A DNA stretch of 64,000 nucleotides, from NCBI GenBank assembly GCA_017965425.1, contig JAGCPY010000007.1, positions 1-64,000 on the forward strand. Direction: 5' to 3'. This stretch comes from Bacteroidaceae bacterium (GTDB lineage: Bacteria; Bacteroidota; Bacteroidia; Bacteroidales; Bacteroidaceae). Positions 46,962-55,454 of the stretch are shown here, in pieces (position 1 is the stretch's first letter; every line of letters begins with the position of its first letter). Under the pieces are notes generated by a model. It had not been told where the DNA came from, did no database searches, and saw only the letters and a program-made list of their open reading frames with translations. A program made the translations under genes and the position numbers.

Positions 46962-49924
46962 CTTCTCTTAGATACAGGGTTAGGTTGACGTGAATTGGCC
47001 CAGTCTTCCAACCATTCTGGTGTCGTTGGTTGTGGGAAGTCCTTTGGCAGGAATTGGAAAGTCGGATTCTCAGGATCATCGTCATCTGGATTATCGTCAT
47101 ACACCAGAGGTCTGTCAATTTGATGGATGACGACATAGGAAGAACTGAAGATTTGACGTGTAGAACCTTGCTCGGAACCTCCGAACAGATATTGTCGTCC
47201 CATCAGGTTACTATTGTCACCCGCGATGACATTTGCCGCCGTTTTACCAGCCTGATCAGTCACACGAATGGCACCCGCTTGGTTGTCAACCGTTAATCTG
47301 CGGAAACGCATCGTGGTCGTGTCGATTGCAGCCGTCTCATGCATTTCACCATTCACTTTTTCTCCACCCAGATAGACAGATCCGTCTTGGATGTGATAGC
47401 GAAGGAAGTTGCTGATGACGTTCCTGATTTCATTCTTCGCTGTATAGATGGAAAGCAGAAGGCTGTCTGCACGTGCTTCCAACGCCTCCACCTCTGCGAT
47501 CGCAGCTTCATAGGCATCGCTCGTCAGCTGATTGTTCTTCAGTTGTGATTCAATGTCGCCCAGACGAACCTTCAAGTCTGAATAATAGTCATCCAGCAAA
47601 TCTTGAATCTCCTGCCAGGCATCGAGTGTCCGACCTGTGGGCAGCCATCCCTTGTTGACAAGGCCCTCAATGGCCTCGTTCGTAGGAACATAAATCGTAT
47701 AATGATAGTTACCCATTGTCTTGAAGGCGAAGTCCATTGTAGGGTGTCCGTCCACATTGGTGTCTATCATGCCCAAACTGTCGGTGTTGACCAACAAATC
47801 CACGAAAGCAGAGAAGTCGGGGTGAGCCACGCTGTCACGCAAGATTGAATAGGGACTCATGTAGGTGCTGATGGGAATGCTGTCCAGCACATAGGAAACA
47901 CCGTTACCTGACTCGCGCTGGTCGAACGTCGTTTCCTCAGAGACAGGAATCCACCAGCCTTTGGATGCATGATAGGAACCGGCAATGCCCGTCACCTTGT
48001 CACCTTCGAAACGCACCTTGATGGGTCCGCCTGCCTTGTTCAGGTAGATCTCCTGGTCAGGATGGAAGGTCTGTACGCCACGGAGGCCGTGCACGATAAT
48101 CAGATTATCCAACAGGTCTTGCAAACGGTTGTTCACCAATCCTAAGCCGCCAGCAGAAGCCGTAGCCGCCGGTTGTACTGTTGCCGGCTTATCTGTCACC
48201 ACCATAGCGCCGCCGGTCGTATCCACAGACATGGCCTGTGCACGAACAGGGAAAATCGTGTTTTCGCCATCGAGATAATAGCGGTAGGCAATGGGCTTCT
48301 TTTCATATAATGAATAAGGATCAATGCAGTTGAAGCCTTCAGGGCTGGATGCGAAAGCAGCATCTTTCGGGAGCATAAGCGTATAGGTGCTACCCATTGA
48401 ATTGACATAGGCACGGTACTCATTCAGCGTCCAGTAATACTGCTCATAATTCGAGTCGTAGCGTTTATCTGCAATCATCTGGTGCATGATGGCCAAGTCT
48501 TCATCTGAGCGCAATACTGCAGGGAAGAACACGGATTGGTGTTCTGGAGCCACAAAGACTTTACCCAACTGGTACACCACGCCGTTGCAGGCCATGAAAC
48601 AACGTTCAACGTCACCCGGAACAATGCCCATGTCTTCAGCTGCCGTATTCTTGACCGAGCCGAACTTGCTCGGTGTTGAACTTGTGAAGCTGTTCTGCAT
48701 ACAGTTGTTCAAGAAAGGTAATACCACGTCATCCGGCACGTTACGCCAGTCATAGCCATATTTGGCACCGATGGCAGCACCTTCGCCATGAAGATATTCC
48801 TCCATCCACTCGTTGGTCGGAACCAACATAGCACCACCGTCGTTCTGGAAGGTAATATCGGTGTTACCCGTTTGAGGGCGATATCGGTTCCATCCCGGAT
48901 CCATCGCAAGCGTTGTAGATACCACGCGACCTGTTTCCGATATCTTGTTCAGGGCATTGTCTTTATGGCCTTGGTTAAAATAACGCTTCACGAACAAAGA
49001 ATCACGCTTCCCGTCCATCACCTGTACTGTCCACAATTCAGGATAGCTGAAACGGTCCAACAGTTCACTGAAAATTGACATCTGAGGTTCACGGTGGATA
49101 ATTTCGGCCATGTTCGGCAATTGCTCAGGAACCTCCTCCAACACATGAATGTAACCATTCTGGCAAGTCACATCCTTCTCAACTACTTTCAGTCCATTGA
49201 TATAAGCAGAATTACCTACGTCCGAGGATTTACCGTTCGACAACTTCATGAGGTCTTCGCTTGTCAGATCATTCTTGGTCATGAAATCCGGAAGGAAATG
49301 CACCATCGGAGTCGAATAGTTATCCTTAAATATCTTGATGCTCGCGCGATCGCGGACAGCGCTCCAATAGTCAATCTGCTCACCCGTCGTCTTGTCCACG
49401 CGAGCAGGATTTAGCTTCGGAAACTCGCTTGCCATCATCACGGGGATAGAATCCAGGACATCCACACGTGAAGCACGTCGCAGACACGCGCCCTCGGTAG
49501 GAGGATCACCTGGCAAGTTGCTTAGCAACTCTATCAGATAGGCATTGTTGATCATCGCCCCTTTCAGGAGATTCTTCTTCTCCGATTTGGGCAGTTGCTT
49601 CACACTGGTGAAACCTCGCTTGCTCAAGTAGCGGTTCCACGCGTCGTCGTCAGCTACGAACATCGTCATGCTGCCTGTTCGGCTCAGCATCTCACGATAG
49701 TTCGCATCTGCGAGGTCTGGGTCGTTGATGAGATCCAGCGTCTGCTGGAAATTTCCACGATTCTCCAGTTCCTCGTAAACGCTGCTTCCCAACCACGACG
49801 GCATACCTGTCAATAATTCATCTTGACACGATGAAAAGACAAGCGTACCGCCCAGCAGCACGAAAGCAGCACAAGCACAACTTGCGCCTCGCACAAGTCT
49901 TCGCTTTGCAATACTGTTATTCAT
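46958..49924 (-). CDS. Large multi-fasciclin lipoprotein with coiled-coil insertion, 988 aa
   Basis: First gene of the seven-gene operon. Lipoprotein signal with Cys33 (VFSSCQDEL). Four FAS1-type boxes can be picked out: MTMFVADDDAWNRYL (86-100), AMLVPTNEWMEEYL (365-378), YTLMLPKDAAF (514-524) and YTIYVPTNEAIEGL (742-755), so three or four FAS1 domains are likely, the third being divergent. The last domain is interrupted by a helical, probably coiled-coil segment (about 768-835; SQLKNNQLTSDAYEAAIAEV). The C-terminus is Asp/Pro-rich (DDNPDDDDPENPTF). It is translationally coupled to the SusC below. A function in surface capture or adhesion is inferred from domains and context only. Confidence 0.82.
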   Translation of the reverse strand: MNNSIAKRRLVRGASCACAAFVLLGGTLVFSSCQDELLTGMPSWLGSSVYEELENRGNFQQTLDLINDPDLADANYREMLSRTGSMTMFVADDDAWNRYLSKRGFTSVKQLPKSEKKNLLKGAMINNAYLIELLSNLPGDPPTEGACLRRASRVDVLDSIPVMMASEFPKLNPARVDKTTGEQIDYWSAVRDRASIKIFKDNYSTPMVHFLPDFMTKNDLTSEDLMKLSNGKSSDVGNSAYINGLKVVEKDVTCQNGYIHVLEEVPEQLPNMAEIIHREPQMSIFSELLDRFSYPELWTVQVMDGKRDSLFVKRYFNQGHKDNALNKISETGRVVSTTLAMDPGWNRYRPQTGNTDITFQNDGGAMLVPTNEWMEEYLHGEGAAIGAKYGYDWRNVPDDVVLPFLNNCMQNSFTSSTPSKFGSVKNTAAEDMGIVPGDVERCFMACNGVVYQLGKVFVAPEHQSVFFPAVLRSDEDLAIMHQMIADKRYDSNYEQYYWTLNEYRAYVNSMGSTYTLMLPKDAAFASSPEGFNCIDPYSLYEKKPIAYRYYLDGENTIFPVRAQAMSVDTTGGAMVVTDKPATVQPAATASAGGLGLVNNRLQDLLDNLIIVHGLRGVQTFHPDQEIYLNKAGGPIKVRFEGDKVTGIAGSYHASKGWWIPVSEETTFDQRESGNGVSYVLDSIPISTYMSPYSILRDSVAHPDFSAFVDLLVNTDSLGMIDTNVDGHPTMDFAFKTMGNYHYTIYVPTNEAIEGLVNKGWLPTGRTLDAWQEIQDLLDDYYSDLKVRLGDIESQLKNNQLTSDAYEAAIAEVEALEARADSLLLSIYTAKNEIRNVISNFLRYHIQDGSVYLGGEKVNGEMHETAAIDTTTMRFRRLTVDNQAGAIRVTDQAGKTAANVIAGDNSNLMGRQYLFGGSEQGSTRQIFSSSYVVIHQIDRPLVYDDNPDDDDPENPTFQFLPKDFPQPTTPEWLEDWANSRQPNPVSKRR

Positions 49925-50204
49925 GTACGTTTTTAAGATATTGAATGAGTTGATTTCCTTTTGGTTATCGTAAGATTGTCACCATAAAACGATGAAAGTG
50001 TAGTCTATACACCCCTTTCGTTTTTCGCAGCGAATTTATAACATTATTTCAGAACGCTAAGCATTTTTTTATTAAAAAGTTTTCAATTTGTGTTGCATAA
50101 CATAAATATCAATGCTGAAAGACTCCCCTCCTCCATCACCAAACGTTCAAAAAGCACTATTATATCGTTTCTACCCCACGACTCAACAACCTGTTTTTTC
50201 CTGA
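49925..50204. other. Leader region of the fasciclin/SusCD operon
   Basis: AT-rich region upstream of the minus-strand operon, in a 659-base gap otherwise filled by the repeats at 50210-50419 and 50482-50541. I find no exact TAnnTTTG element on the minus strand; TACACTTTC near 50003-49995 is the nearest thing. No regulator gene (HTCS, SusR, ECF sigma/anti-sigma) adjoins the operon. Confidence 0.4.
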
Positions 50205-50209
50205 AAAAC

Positions 50210-50419
50210 CCTCAATCCCTCACCTTTTTAGGTAATCGTCTGAAAGAAACAGGTTTGCAGGTGAGGAATTGGTGAGGGATAGGTGAGGGATGGTGAGGGA
50301 TTGCATTTTTTTCAGCTTCAGGACTCAATCCCTCACAATCCTCCACCAATCCCTCACCAAAATCTCACCCGTAATGCATTGTTTCACAAATCAATGGCTA
50401 AAAAGGTGAGGGATTGAGG
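50210..50419. repeat. Nested CCCTCACC hairpin repeat, copy 3
   Basis: Same plan as copy 2: outer arms CCTCAATCCCTCACC (50210-50224) and its exact complement (50405-50419); inner arms 50260-50302 and 50327-50369 pair imperfectly around a 24-base loop. The 22-bp block lies on the right here, so the composite is in the opposite orientation to copy 2. Confidence 0.8.
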
Positions 50420-50481
50420 GATTTTTGGCTAAAAAGCCATGTATAGAGGGTGGAGCAAGTAGTGACAAGACCATTTATGCA

Positions 50482-50541
50482 GAACGTGTACTCCTTACTG
50501 GTAGAAGGTGTACACGTTCCAGTCAAACCGTGTTCATGTCC
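50482..50541. repeat. Three-unit 22-bp palindromic repeat, copy 3
   Basis: Cores GTGTACTC (50486-50493), GTGTACAC (50508-50515) and GTGTTCAT (50530-50537), again exactly 22 bases apart; the middle unit (GAAGGTGTACACGTTCC) is the best conserved. Confidence 0.75.
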
Positions 50542-50583
50542 ACGGTCTCAGATGCTCCATTCGGGAGCTTGTTGTGTAAGAAT

Positions 50584-51348
50584 TCAGTTGTTCACTATTT
50601 CAAATGAATCGGCATCCTCCAACACCGGGAACTTGGCCTCATAATGGCGCAGGAAGGGGATGTCGATTTCTGCCGATGCGGCCCACTCCGTCTTGTCCGG
50701 ACAATCCATGATAGTCTCGCCGTAGGGGTGTATGATGGCAGAACGGCCAAAATACTCGCATTGCTGGTCAGTGCCAATGCGGTTGCAAGCTGCCACATAA
50801 CATTGATTTTCAATGGCACGAGCACGGATAAGTGTACGCCAGGCCGTATCGCGACTAATCGGGAAATTGGCCGCATAAAGAATGCAGTCATAGTCGCCGC
50901 GTTGGCGTGACCACAAGGGATAGCGCAAGTCATAGCACACTTGCAGCAGGAAGCGCGCGCCCCGCCATTCCACGATGACGCGCTCGTGGCCAGACGTATA
51001 TTGCTTGGCCTCGCCACCATAGGCAAAGAGGTGACGTTTGTCGTAGCAGGTCACTGTGCCGTCGGGACGTACGAAATGCAACCGGTTGTAGCAGTGTCCT
51101 CCGTCTTCTGTGGCAATGCTGCCCACAACGGCTGCATCCAGTTCCTTTGCCTTGGCTTGCATCCAAGCCAGAATACGAGGTTGCTCGTCAACAATATCAT
51201 AGGCGACATTGTTCAGTCCCGTGGCAAACATCTCCGGAAGAAGCAGGAGATCCGTGCGAGGCAGTGTTTGGATCAAAGTATCCAGATGAGCCAGATTATG
51301 ATCAACCTGGCACCAAGCAATGTCGTGTTGTAAAATGGTTACTTGCAT
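50584..51348 (-). CDS. Nitrilase-superfamily omega-amidase
   Basis: A carbon-nitrogen hydrolase with the Glu-Lys-Cys triad: Glu39 in LLLLPEMF, Lys104 in CYDKRHLF, Cys138 in LLQVCYDLRYPLW. At 254 residues and with these motif variants it fits the YafV/NIT2 omega-amidase branch, which hydrolyses alpha-ketoglutaramate and similar omega-amides left by glutamine transamination. Cytoplasmic; no signal peptide. It is divergent from the creatininase-family gene, 139 bases away. Confidence 0.85.
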   Translation of the reverse strand: MQVTILQHDIAWCQVDHNLAHLDTLIQTLPRTDLLLLPEMFATGLNNVAYDIVDEQPRILAWMQAKAKELDAAVVGSIATEDGGHCYNRLHFVRPDGTVTCYDKRHLFAYGGEAKQYTSGHERVIVEWRGARFLLQVCYDLRYPLWSRQRGDYDCILYAANFPISRDTAWRTLIRARAIENQCYVAACNRIGTDQQCEYFGRSAIIHPYGETIMDCPDKTEWAASAEIDIPFLRHYEAKFPVLEDADSFEIVNN

Positions 51349-51390
51349 AATAGAGCGGACTGATTAAACGTTTGTGCTACATTTTGGCTG

Positions 51391-51398
51391 CAAAATTA
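51391..51398 (-). promoter_or_regulatory. Possible -7 element for the omega-amidase gene
   Basis: The minus strand reads TAATTTTG then CAGCC, fitting TAnnTTTG, 43 bases before the ATG. The spacing to any upstream TTG is not canonical. Confidence 0.35.
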
Positions 51399-51441
51399 GC
51401 ATTTATTTCGCACAAATATAGCATACAACTCAAAAAAGTTG

Positions 51442-51449
51442 TACTTTTG
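51442..51449 (+). promoter_or_regulatory. Possible -7 element for the creatininase-family operon
   Basis: TACTTTTG fits TAnnTTTG and lies 38 bases before the ATG at 51488, divergent from the omega-amidase promoter. Confidence 0.4.
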
Positions 51450-51487
51450 TCACGCATTATTTACAAAAATCAAATAAAAACAGTATC

Positions 51488-52264
51488 ATGAACCGAGAAA
51501 TTGACTTGAGCGTCAGCGCTTACGGCATCACTCGTCCACTCGAGTATGATTTAGCCATCCTGCCATGGGGCGCTACGGAACCACACAACCTCCATCTCCC
51601 CTACCTCACCGATGCCATCCTCTCCCACGACGTGGCCGTTGATGCCGCTCAGATGGCATTAGAGCAATATGGAGTGCGCGCGATGGTGCTGCCATCTGTC
51701 ATGATGGGTGCCCAGAATCCTGGCCAGCGAGACCTGAAATTCTGCATCCATTACCGCTATGAGACACAGCGTGCCATCCTTACAGACATCGTCGCCTCAT
51801 TGCATCATCAAGGGTTACGAAAGCTATTGATTGTCAATGGTCACGGAGGCAATTCCTTCAAGAGCATGATTCGTGACCTCGCCGTGGATTATCCAGATTT
51901 CATCCTCCTTTCAAGTGAATGGTACACCGTCCTTCCTGGAAAAGATTGGTTTGACGCTCCTGGCGACCATGCCGATGAACTGGAGACCTCTGTCATGATG
52001 CACTACCACCCTGAACTGGTACGCCTTGAAGAAGCAGGCTCTGGCGATGCCCGTCCGTTCGCATTGCAAAGTCTGCTCGAGAAAGTGGCTTGGCTGCCAA
52101 GGCATTGGACGAAGGTGACCGACGACACGGGCATTGGCAATCCCCGTCTCGCGACTGCCGAAAAGGGTCATCGCTTTGCCGAAGCCGTTGCCAGGAAATA
52201 TGCCTTCCTGCTGAAAGAACTGGCCTCTGTCAAGGACGCAGACGACATGTATGAACGGTCATAA
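51488..52264 (+). CDS. Creatininase-family amidohydrolase
   Basis: The creatininase/FAPy-deformylase fold is a dinuclear metal amidohydrolase. Metal ligands typical of the family are visible: Glu31 and His33 in WGATEPHNLHLP, Asp42 in LTDAI, His119 in VNGHGGN, and Glu in DHADELETS. The length of 258 is normal. Substrates in the family range from creatinine to N-formyl and pterin-like amides; this protein's substrate is not evident. Its stop is two bases before the likely start of the UvrA-like gene, so the two are probably co-translated. Confidence 0.85.
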   Translation: MNREIDLSVSAYGITRPLEYDLAILPWGATEPHNLHLPYLTDAILSHDVAVDAAQMALEQYGVRAMVLPSVMMGAQNPGQRDLKFCIHYRYETQRAILTDIVASLHHQGLRKLLIVNGHGGNSFKSMIRDLAVDYPDFILLSSEWYTVLPGKDWFDAPGDHADELETSVMMHYHPELVRLEEAGSGDARPFALQSLLEKVAWLPRHWTKVTDDTGIGNPRLATAEKGHRFAEAVARKYAFLLKELASVKDADDMYERS

Positions 52265-52265
52265 A

Positions 52266-54542
52266 ATGACAAACGACTGCATCATTATCCGTGGCGCGCG
52301 GGAAAACAACCTGAAAGATGTCTCTCTGATAATCCCCAAACACCAGATCACCGTCTTCACGGGAGTATCAGGTTCGGGAAAAAGTTCATTGGTCATGGAC
52401 ACCATCGCCGCCAAGTCGCGGCGTGAGCTGAACGACACCTTCCCCACCTTCGTACAGCAATACCTCCCGAAGTACGGACGTCCTCATGTTGACGCCATTG
52501 AGAACTTGCCCATCGCCATTGTCATCGATCAGAAGAAACCGGCACAAAATTCACGTTCGACCGTAGGCACATACACCGACATCTACGCACTGCTGAGACT
52601 CCTCTTCTCGCGTGTCGGCAAGCCATTCGTCGGTTATGCCGAAAGTTTCAGCTTCAATCATCCAGAAGGCAGCTGTCCACGTTGTTCGGGTCTCGGCGAA
52701 ATCCGTGAACTGGACATCCACAAACTCGTGGACTTCGACAAGAGCCTGAACGACGAAGACACCATCCATTACATCGCTTTCGGCAAAGGCGGATGGCGAT
52801 GGATACGCTATGCACACAGTGGCCTCTTTGATCTCGACAAGAAAATCCGCGACTACACACCCGAAGAGCTGGACCTGTTCCTCAACAGCCCGCAAATCAA
52901 GCTCAAGAATCCGCCGGCCAACTGGCCAAAGACGGCCAAGTACGAAGGGCTTATTCCACGTATGTATCGCAGCATCATCAATTCCGAAGAAGGTTTGCTG
53001 CACGCTTCTGTGCTGAACCCGATGTTGCGAATGGGCACTTGCCCTGACTGTGGAGGCTCGCGCGTATGTGAAAGAATAAGGTCATGCAGGATCGAAGGAC
53101 TCAACATCGCCGAAGTACGTGCCATGAGCATCACACGGCTGAATGGTTGGATTCAGAGCATTGCATCCCCTTTGGCCGTGGATTTGAAGGATGCCATTGG
53201 CGCACGTCTGACGGCTCTGGAAGAAATCGGTCTTGGCTATCTGAGTCTTGACCGAGCTGTCGGCACGCTTTCAGGTGGCGAAGCTCAACGCTGCAAGATA
53301 GCCAAATATATCAACTCATCTCTTTCCGATGTCCTCTACATTCTGGATGAACCCAGCGTGGGACTGCATCCGCGTGACATAGAACTGATGAAACACAGTG
53401 TACGACGTCTGCGCGACGCAGGCAACACCGTCCTTTTGGTGGAACATCACCGCGAGATGATTCGCATTGCCGATCACATCGTGGATATGGGACCAGGGCC
53501 AGGTATCGATGGCGGTCATATCGTGTTTCAAGGCACGTATGAAGCGTTGTTGAAAAGCGGGACAGCGACAGGCAACTGCCTGAAGGATGCTCTTTCATCC
53601 CGTCAAATGGATTCCTCTTCTTTCCTAACAAGACGCGCGGAAGGTGAATCTGCTTTTTCCTTTACAGCCTCGCTCCACAATCTCCATGAAGTATCCGTTC
53701 GTCTGCCGATGAACTGTTTTGCCGTGGTCGCCGGTGTTGCCGGTTCTGGCAAGAGCTCTTTGATGGAATGTTTCCGGCGTGCATATCCAAAGCCAGAGGA
53801 TGTGGTCTATATCAGTCAGAAAAATATTGGTGTCAGCCTGCGTTCTACTCCTGGCACCTACATGGACGTGGCCTCCGACATCCGCAAGCGTTTTGCCAAA
53901 GCCCATCATCTGAAAGAAGCCTATTTTACATTTAATGGTGCCGGCGCTTGCCCTGTCTGCGGCGGCAAAGGGGTCGTTATCTCCGAAATGGCCTTCATGG
54001 ACAACATCGAAACTGTCTGCGAAGCATGTGGAGGGCTGAGATTCAACAAAGAAGCGCTTGAATATAAGATCAAGTCAGGTGACAAGGAAGCCAACATCGC
54101 CCAGGTCTTTGACCTCAGCGTCCGTCTGGCAAGCGAATTTTTCCGTGGCACATCCATCGAAGAGAAACTGCGTCCGCTGATGCGCGTTGGCTTAGGTTAC
54201 CTGCATCTCAACCAAGCTTTGTCCACCCTTTCTGGCGGTGAGCTGCAACGTCTAAAAATGGCTTCCTACCTTGGTGAACGCGGAAAGATTTTCATCATCG
54301 ATGAACCTACAGACGGTCTGCATTTGCGCGATGTACACCGCATTATCGGTCTCATTCGCGAACTCGTCGAAGAAGGCAATACGATTTACGTCATTGAGCA
54401 TCACACAGATGTCATACGTGCAGCCGACTACGTCATTGAGCTCGGACCGGGGGCAGGAGAGAATGGTGGACAAATCATCTTCACAGGAACACCCGAAGAG
54501 ATGGCACACAGTTCCATGTCCGTCACGGCACCCTACCTCTGA
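52266..54542 (+). CDS. Short UvrA-like ABC ATPase lacking the UvrB-binding domain
   Basis: A tandem ABC ATPase of the UvrA family. Half 1: GVSGSGKSS Walker A, LSGGEAQRCK signature, LDEPSVGLHPRD Walker B. Half 2: GVAGSGKSS, LSGGELQRLK, DEPTDGLHLRD. Zinc motifs include CPRC, CPDC and CPVC with CEAC. At about 758 residues it is roughly 180 shorter than housekeeping UvrA: after RLLFSRVGKPFVGYAESFSF it passes directly to HPEGSCPRC, so the first zinc module/UvrB-binding region is missing. Such paralogues may act in repair or drug self-protection; a role in UvrB loading is unlikely. I chose Met at 52266, two bases after the creatininase-family stop; 52251 would overlap it. Confidence 0.85.
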   Translation: MTNDCIIIRGARENNLKDVSLIIPKHQITVFTGVSGSGKSSLVMDTIAAKSRRELNDTFPTFVQQYLPKYGRPHVDAIENLPIAIVIDQKKPAQNSRSTVGTYTDIYALLRLLFSRVGKPFVGYAESFSFNHPEGSCPRCSGLGEIRELDIHKLVDFDKSLNDEDTIHYIAFGKGGWRWIRYAHSGLFDLDKKIRDYTPEELDLFLNSPQIKLKNPPANWPKTAKYEGLIPRMYRSIINSEEGLLHASVLNPMLRMGTCPDCGGSRVCERIRSCRIEGLNIAEVRAMSITRLNGWIQSIASPLAVDLKDAIGARLTALEEIGLGYLSLDRAVGTLSGGEAQRCKIAKYINSSLSDVLYILDEPSVGLHPRDIELMKHSVRRLRDAGNTVLLVEHHREMIRIADHIVDMGPGPGIDGGHIVFQGTYEALLKSGTATGNCLKDALSSRQMDSSSFLTRRAEGESAFSFTASLHNLHEVSVRLPMNCFAVVAGVAGSGKSSLMECFRRAYPKPEDVVYISQKNIGVSLRSTPGTYMDVASDIRKRFAKAHHLKEAYFTFNGAGACPVCGGKGVVISEMAFMDNIETVCEACGGLRFNKEALEYKIKSGDKEANIAQVFDLSVRLASEFFRGTSIEEKLRPLMRVGLGYLHLNQALSTLSGGELQRLKMASYLGERGKIFIIDEPTDGLHLRDVHRIIGLIRELVEEGNTIYVIEHHTDVIRAADYVIELGPGAGENGGQIIFTGTPEEMAHSSMSVTAPYL

Positions 54543-54569
54543 ACCCCCCCATTATATACTTACATTTTC

Positions 54570-55334
54570 ATGATTGATATGACAGACGAAAAAGACATTT
54601 TCAACCGAACAGAACGACTCGTGGGCAAGGCAATCCTGGAGGAAATCTCGCGAAAGCAAGTCATCATCTTTGGCATTGGCGGTGTCGGCAGCTGGTGTGC
54701 TGAGAGTCTTGTGAGAAGTGGCATCAGACAACTGACCATCGTCGATGCCGACAACGTGTGCGCTACGAACGTCAACCGACAAAGCATGGCAACCATGAAA
54801 ACCATCGGAATGGTAAAGGTAGATGCCTTGAAATCAAAGTTATTAGACATAAACCCTCAAGCAGAGATTAAAGCAATAAAAGGAGTTTACAAGGCCGAAA
54901 CACGTGACGACTTTCAGCTGGAAAGATATGACTATGTCGTGGATGCCATCGATAGCTTGGAGTGCAAGAAGGAACTGATTCTTCACGCCACATCATTGCC
55001 CTCACATGTAAAATTCTTTTCCTCAATGGGCGCAGCTTTGAAAATGGATCCGACACTGGTGGAGGCCGATGAATTCTGGAACGTAAAAGGTTGTCCGTTG
55101 GCTCGTGCCTTGCGACAGAAGTTCAAACGTGCTCACATGTTCCCCAAACGCAAATTCCAAGTGGTCTATTCGCCCGAAGTGCTGCCCAACTTAGGGCAAG
55201 ATGTTGTCAATGACACCACTGCCGATATAGGACCAAAAGCTTCCATCAACGGCACAATGGCGCATATCACGGCCATTTTCGGGTTCACGTTGGCAGGTCT
55301 CATCCTACAAGATATTTATCAAAAAGGGCTATAA
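54570..55334 (+). CDS. tcdA: tRNA threonylcarbamoyladenosine dehydratase
   Basis: TcdA (CsdL/YgdL), an E1-like ThiF-family enzyme, uses ATP to cyclise t6A37 of tRNA to ct6A. The nucleotide loop is FGIGGVGSWCAESLVRSG, followed by VDADNVCATNVNRQ and VVDAIDSLECKKEL, which are typical. No C-terminal rhodanese domain is present, as expected for TcdA. The length of 254 is normal; Met4 is an alternative start. It lies 27 bases after the UvrA-like gene. Confidence 0.9.
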   Translation: MIDMTDEKDIFNRTERLVGKAILEEISRKQVIIFGIGGVGSWCAESLVRSGIRQLTIVDADNVCATNVNRQSMATMKTIGMVKVDALKSKLLDINPQAEIKAIKGVYKAETRDDFQLERYDYVVDAIDSLECKKELILHATSLPSHVKFFSSMGAALKMDPTLVEADEFWNVKGCPLARALRQKFKRAHMFPKRKFQVVYSPEVLPNLGQDVVNDTTADIGPKASINGTMAHITAIFGFTLAGLILQDIYQKGL

Positions 55335-55402
55335 GCTGACCTACTTTCGCACGCGTTTACCTTTTTTAGCGTTTATTATTCGCAAATTCGGCGTCTTTGC
55401 AC

Positions 55403-55410
55403 TACCTTTG
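55403..55410 (+). promoter_or_regulatory. -7 element for the PPi-PFK operon
   Basis: TACCTTTG followed by CAC matches TAnnTTTG, 44 bases before the ATG at 55455. Confidence 0.5.
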
Positions 55411-55454
55411 CACGCGAAAACGACACATAACTTAACATTATCATTCTATTCACT

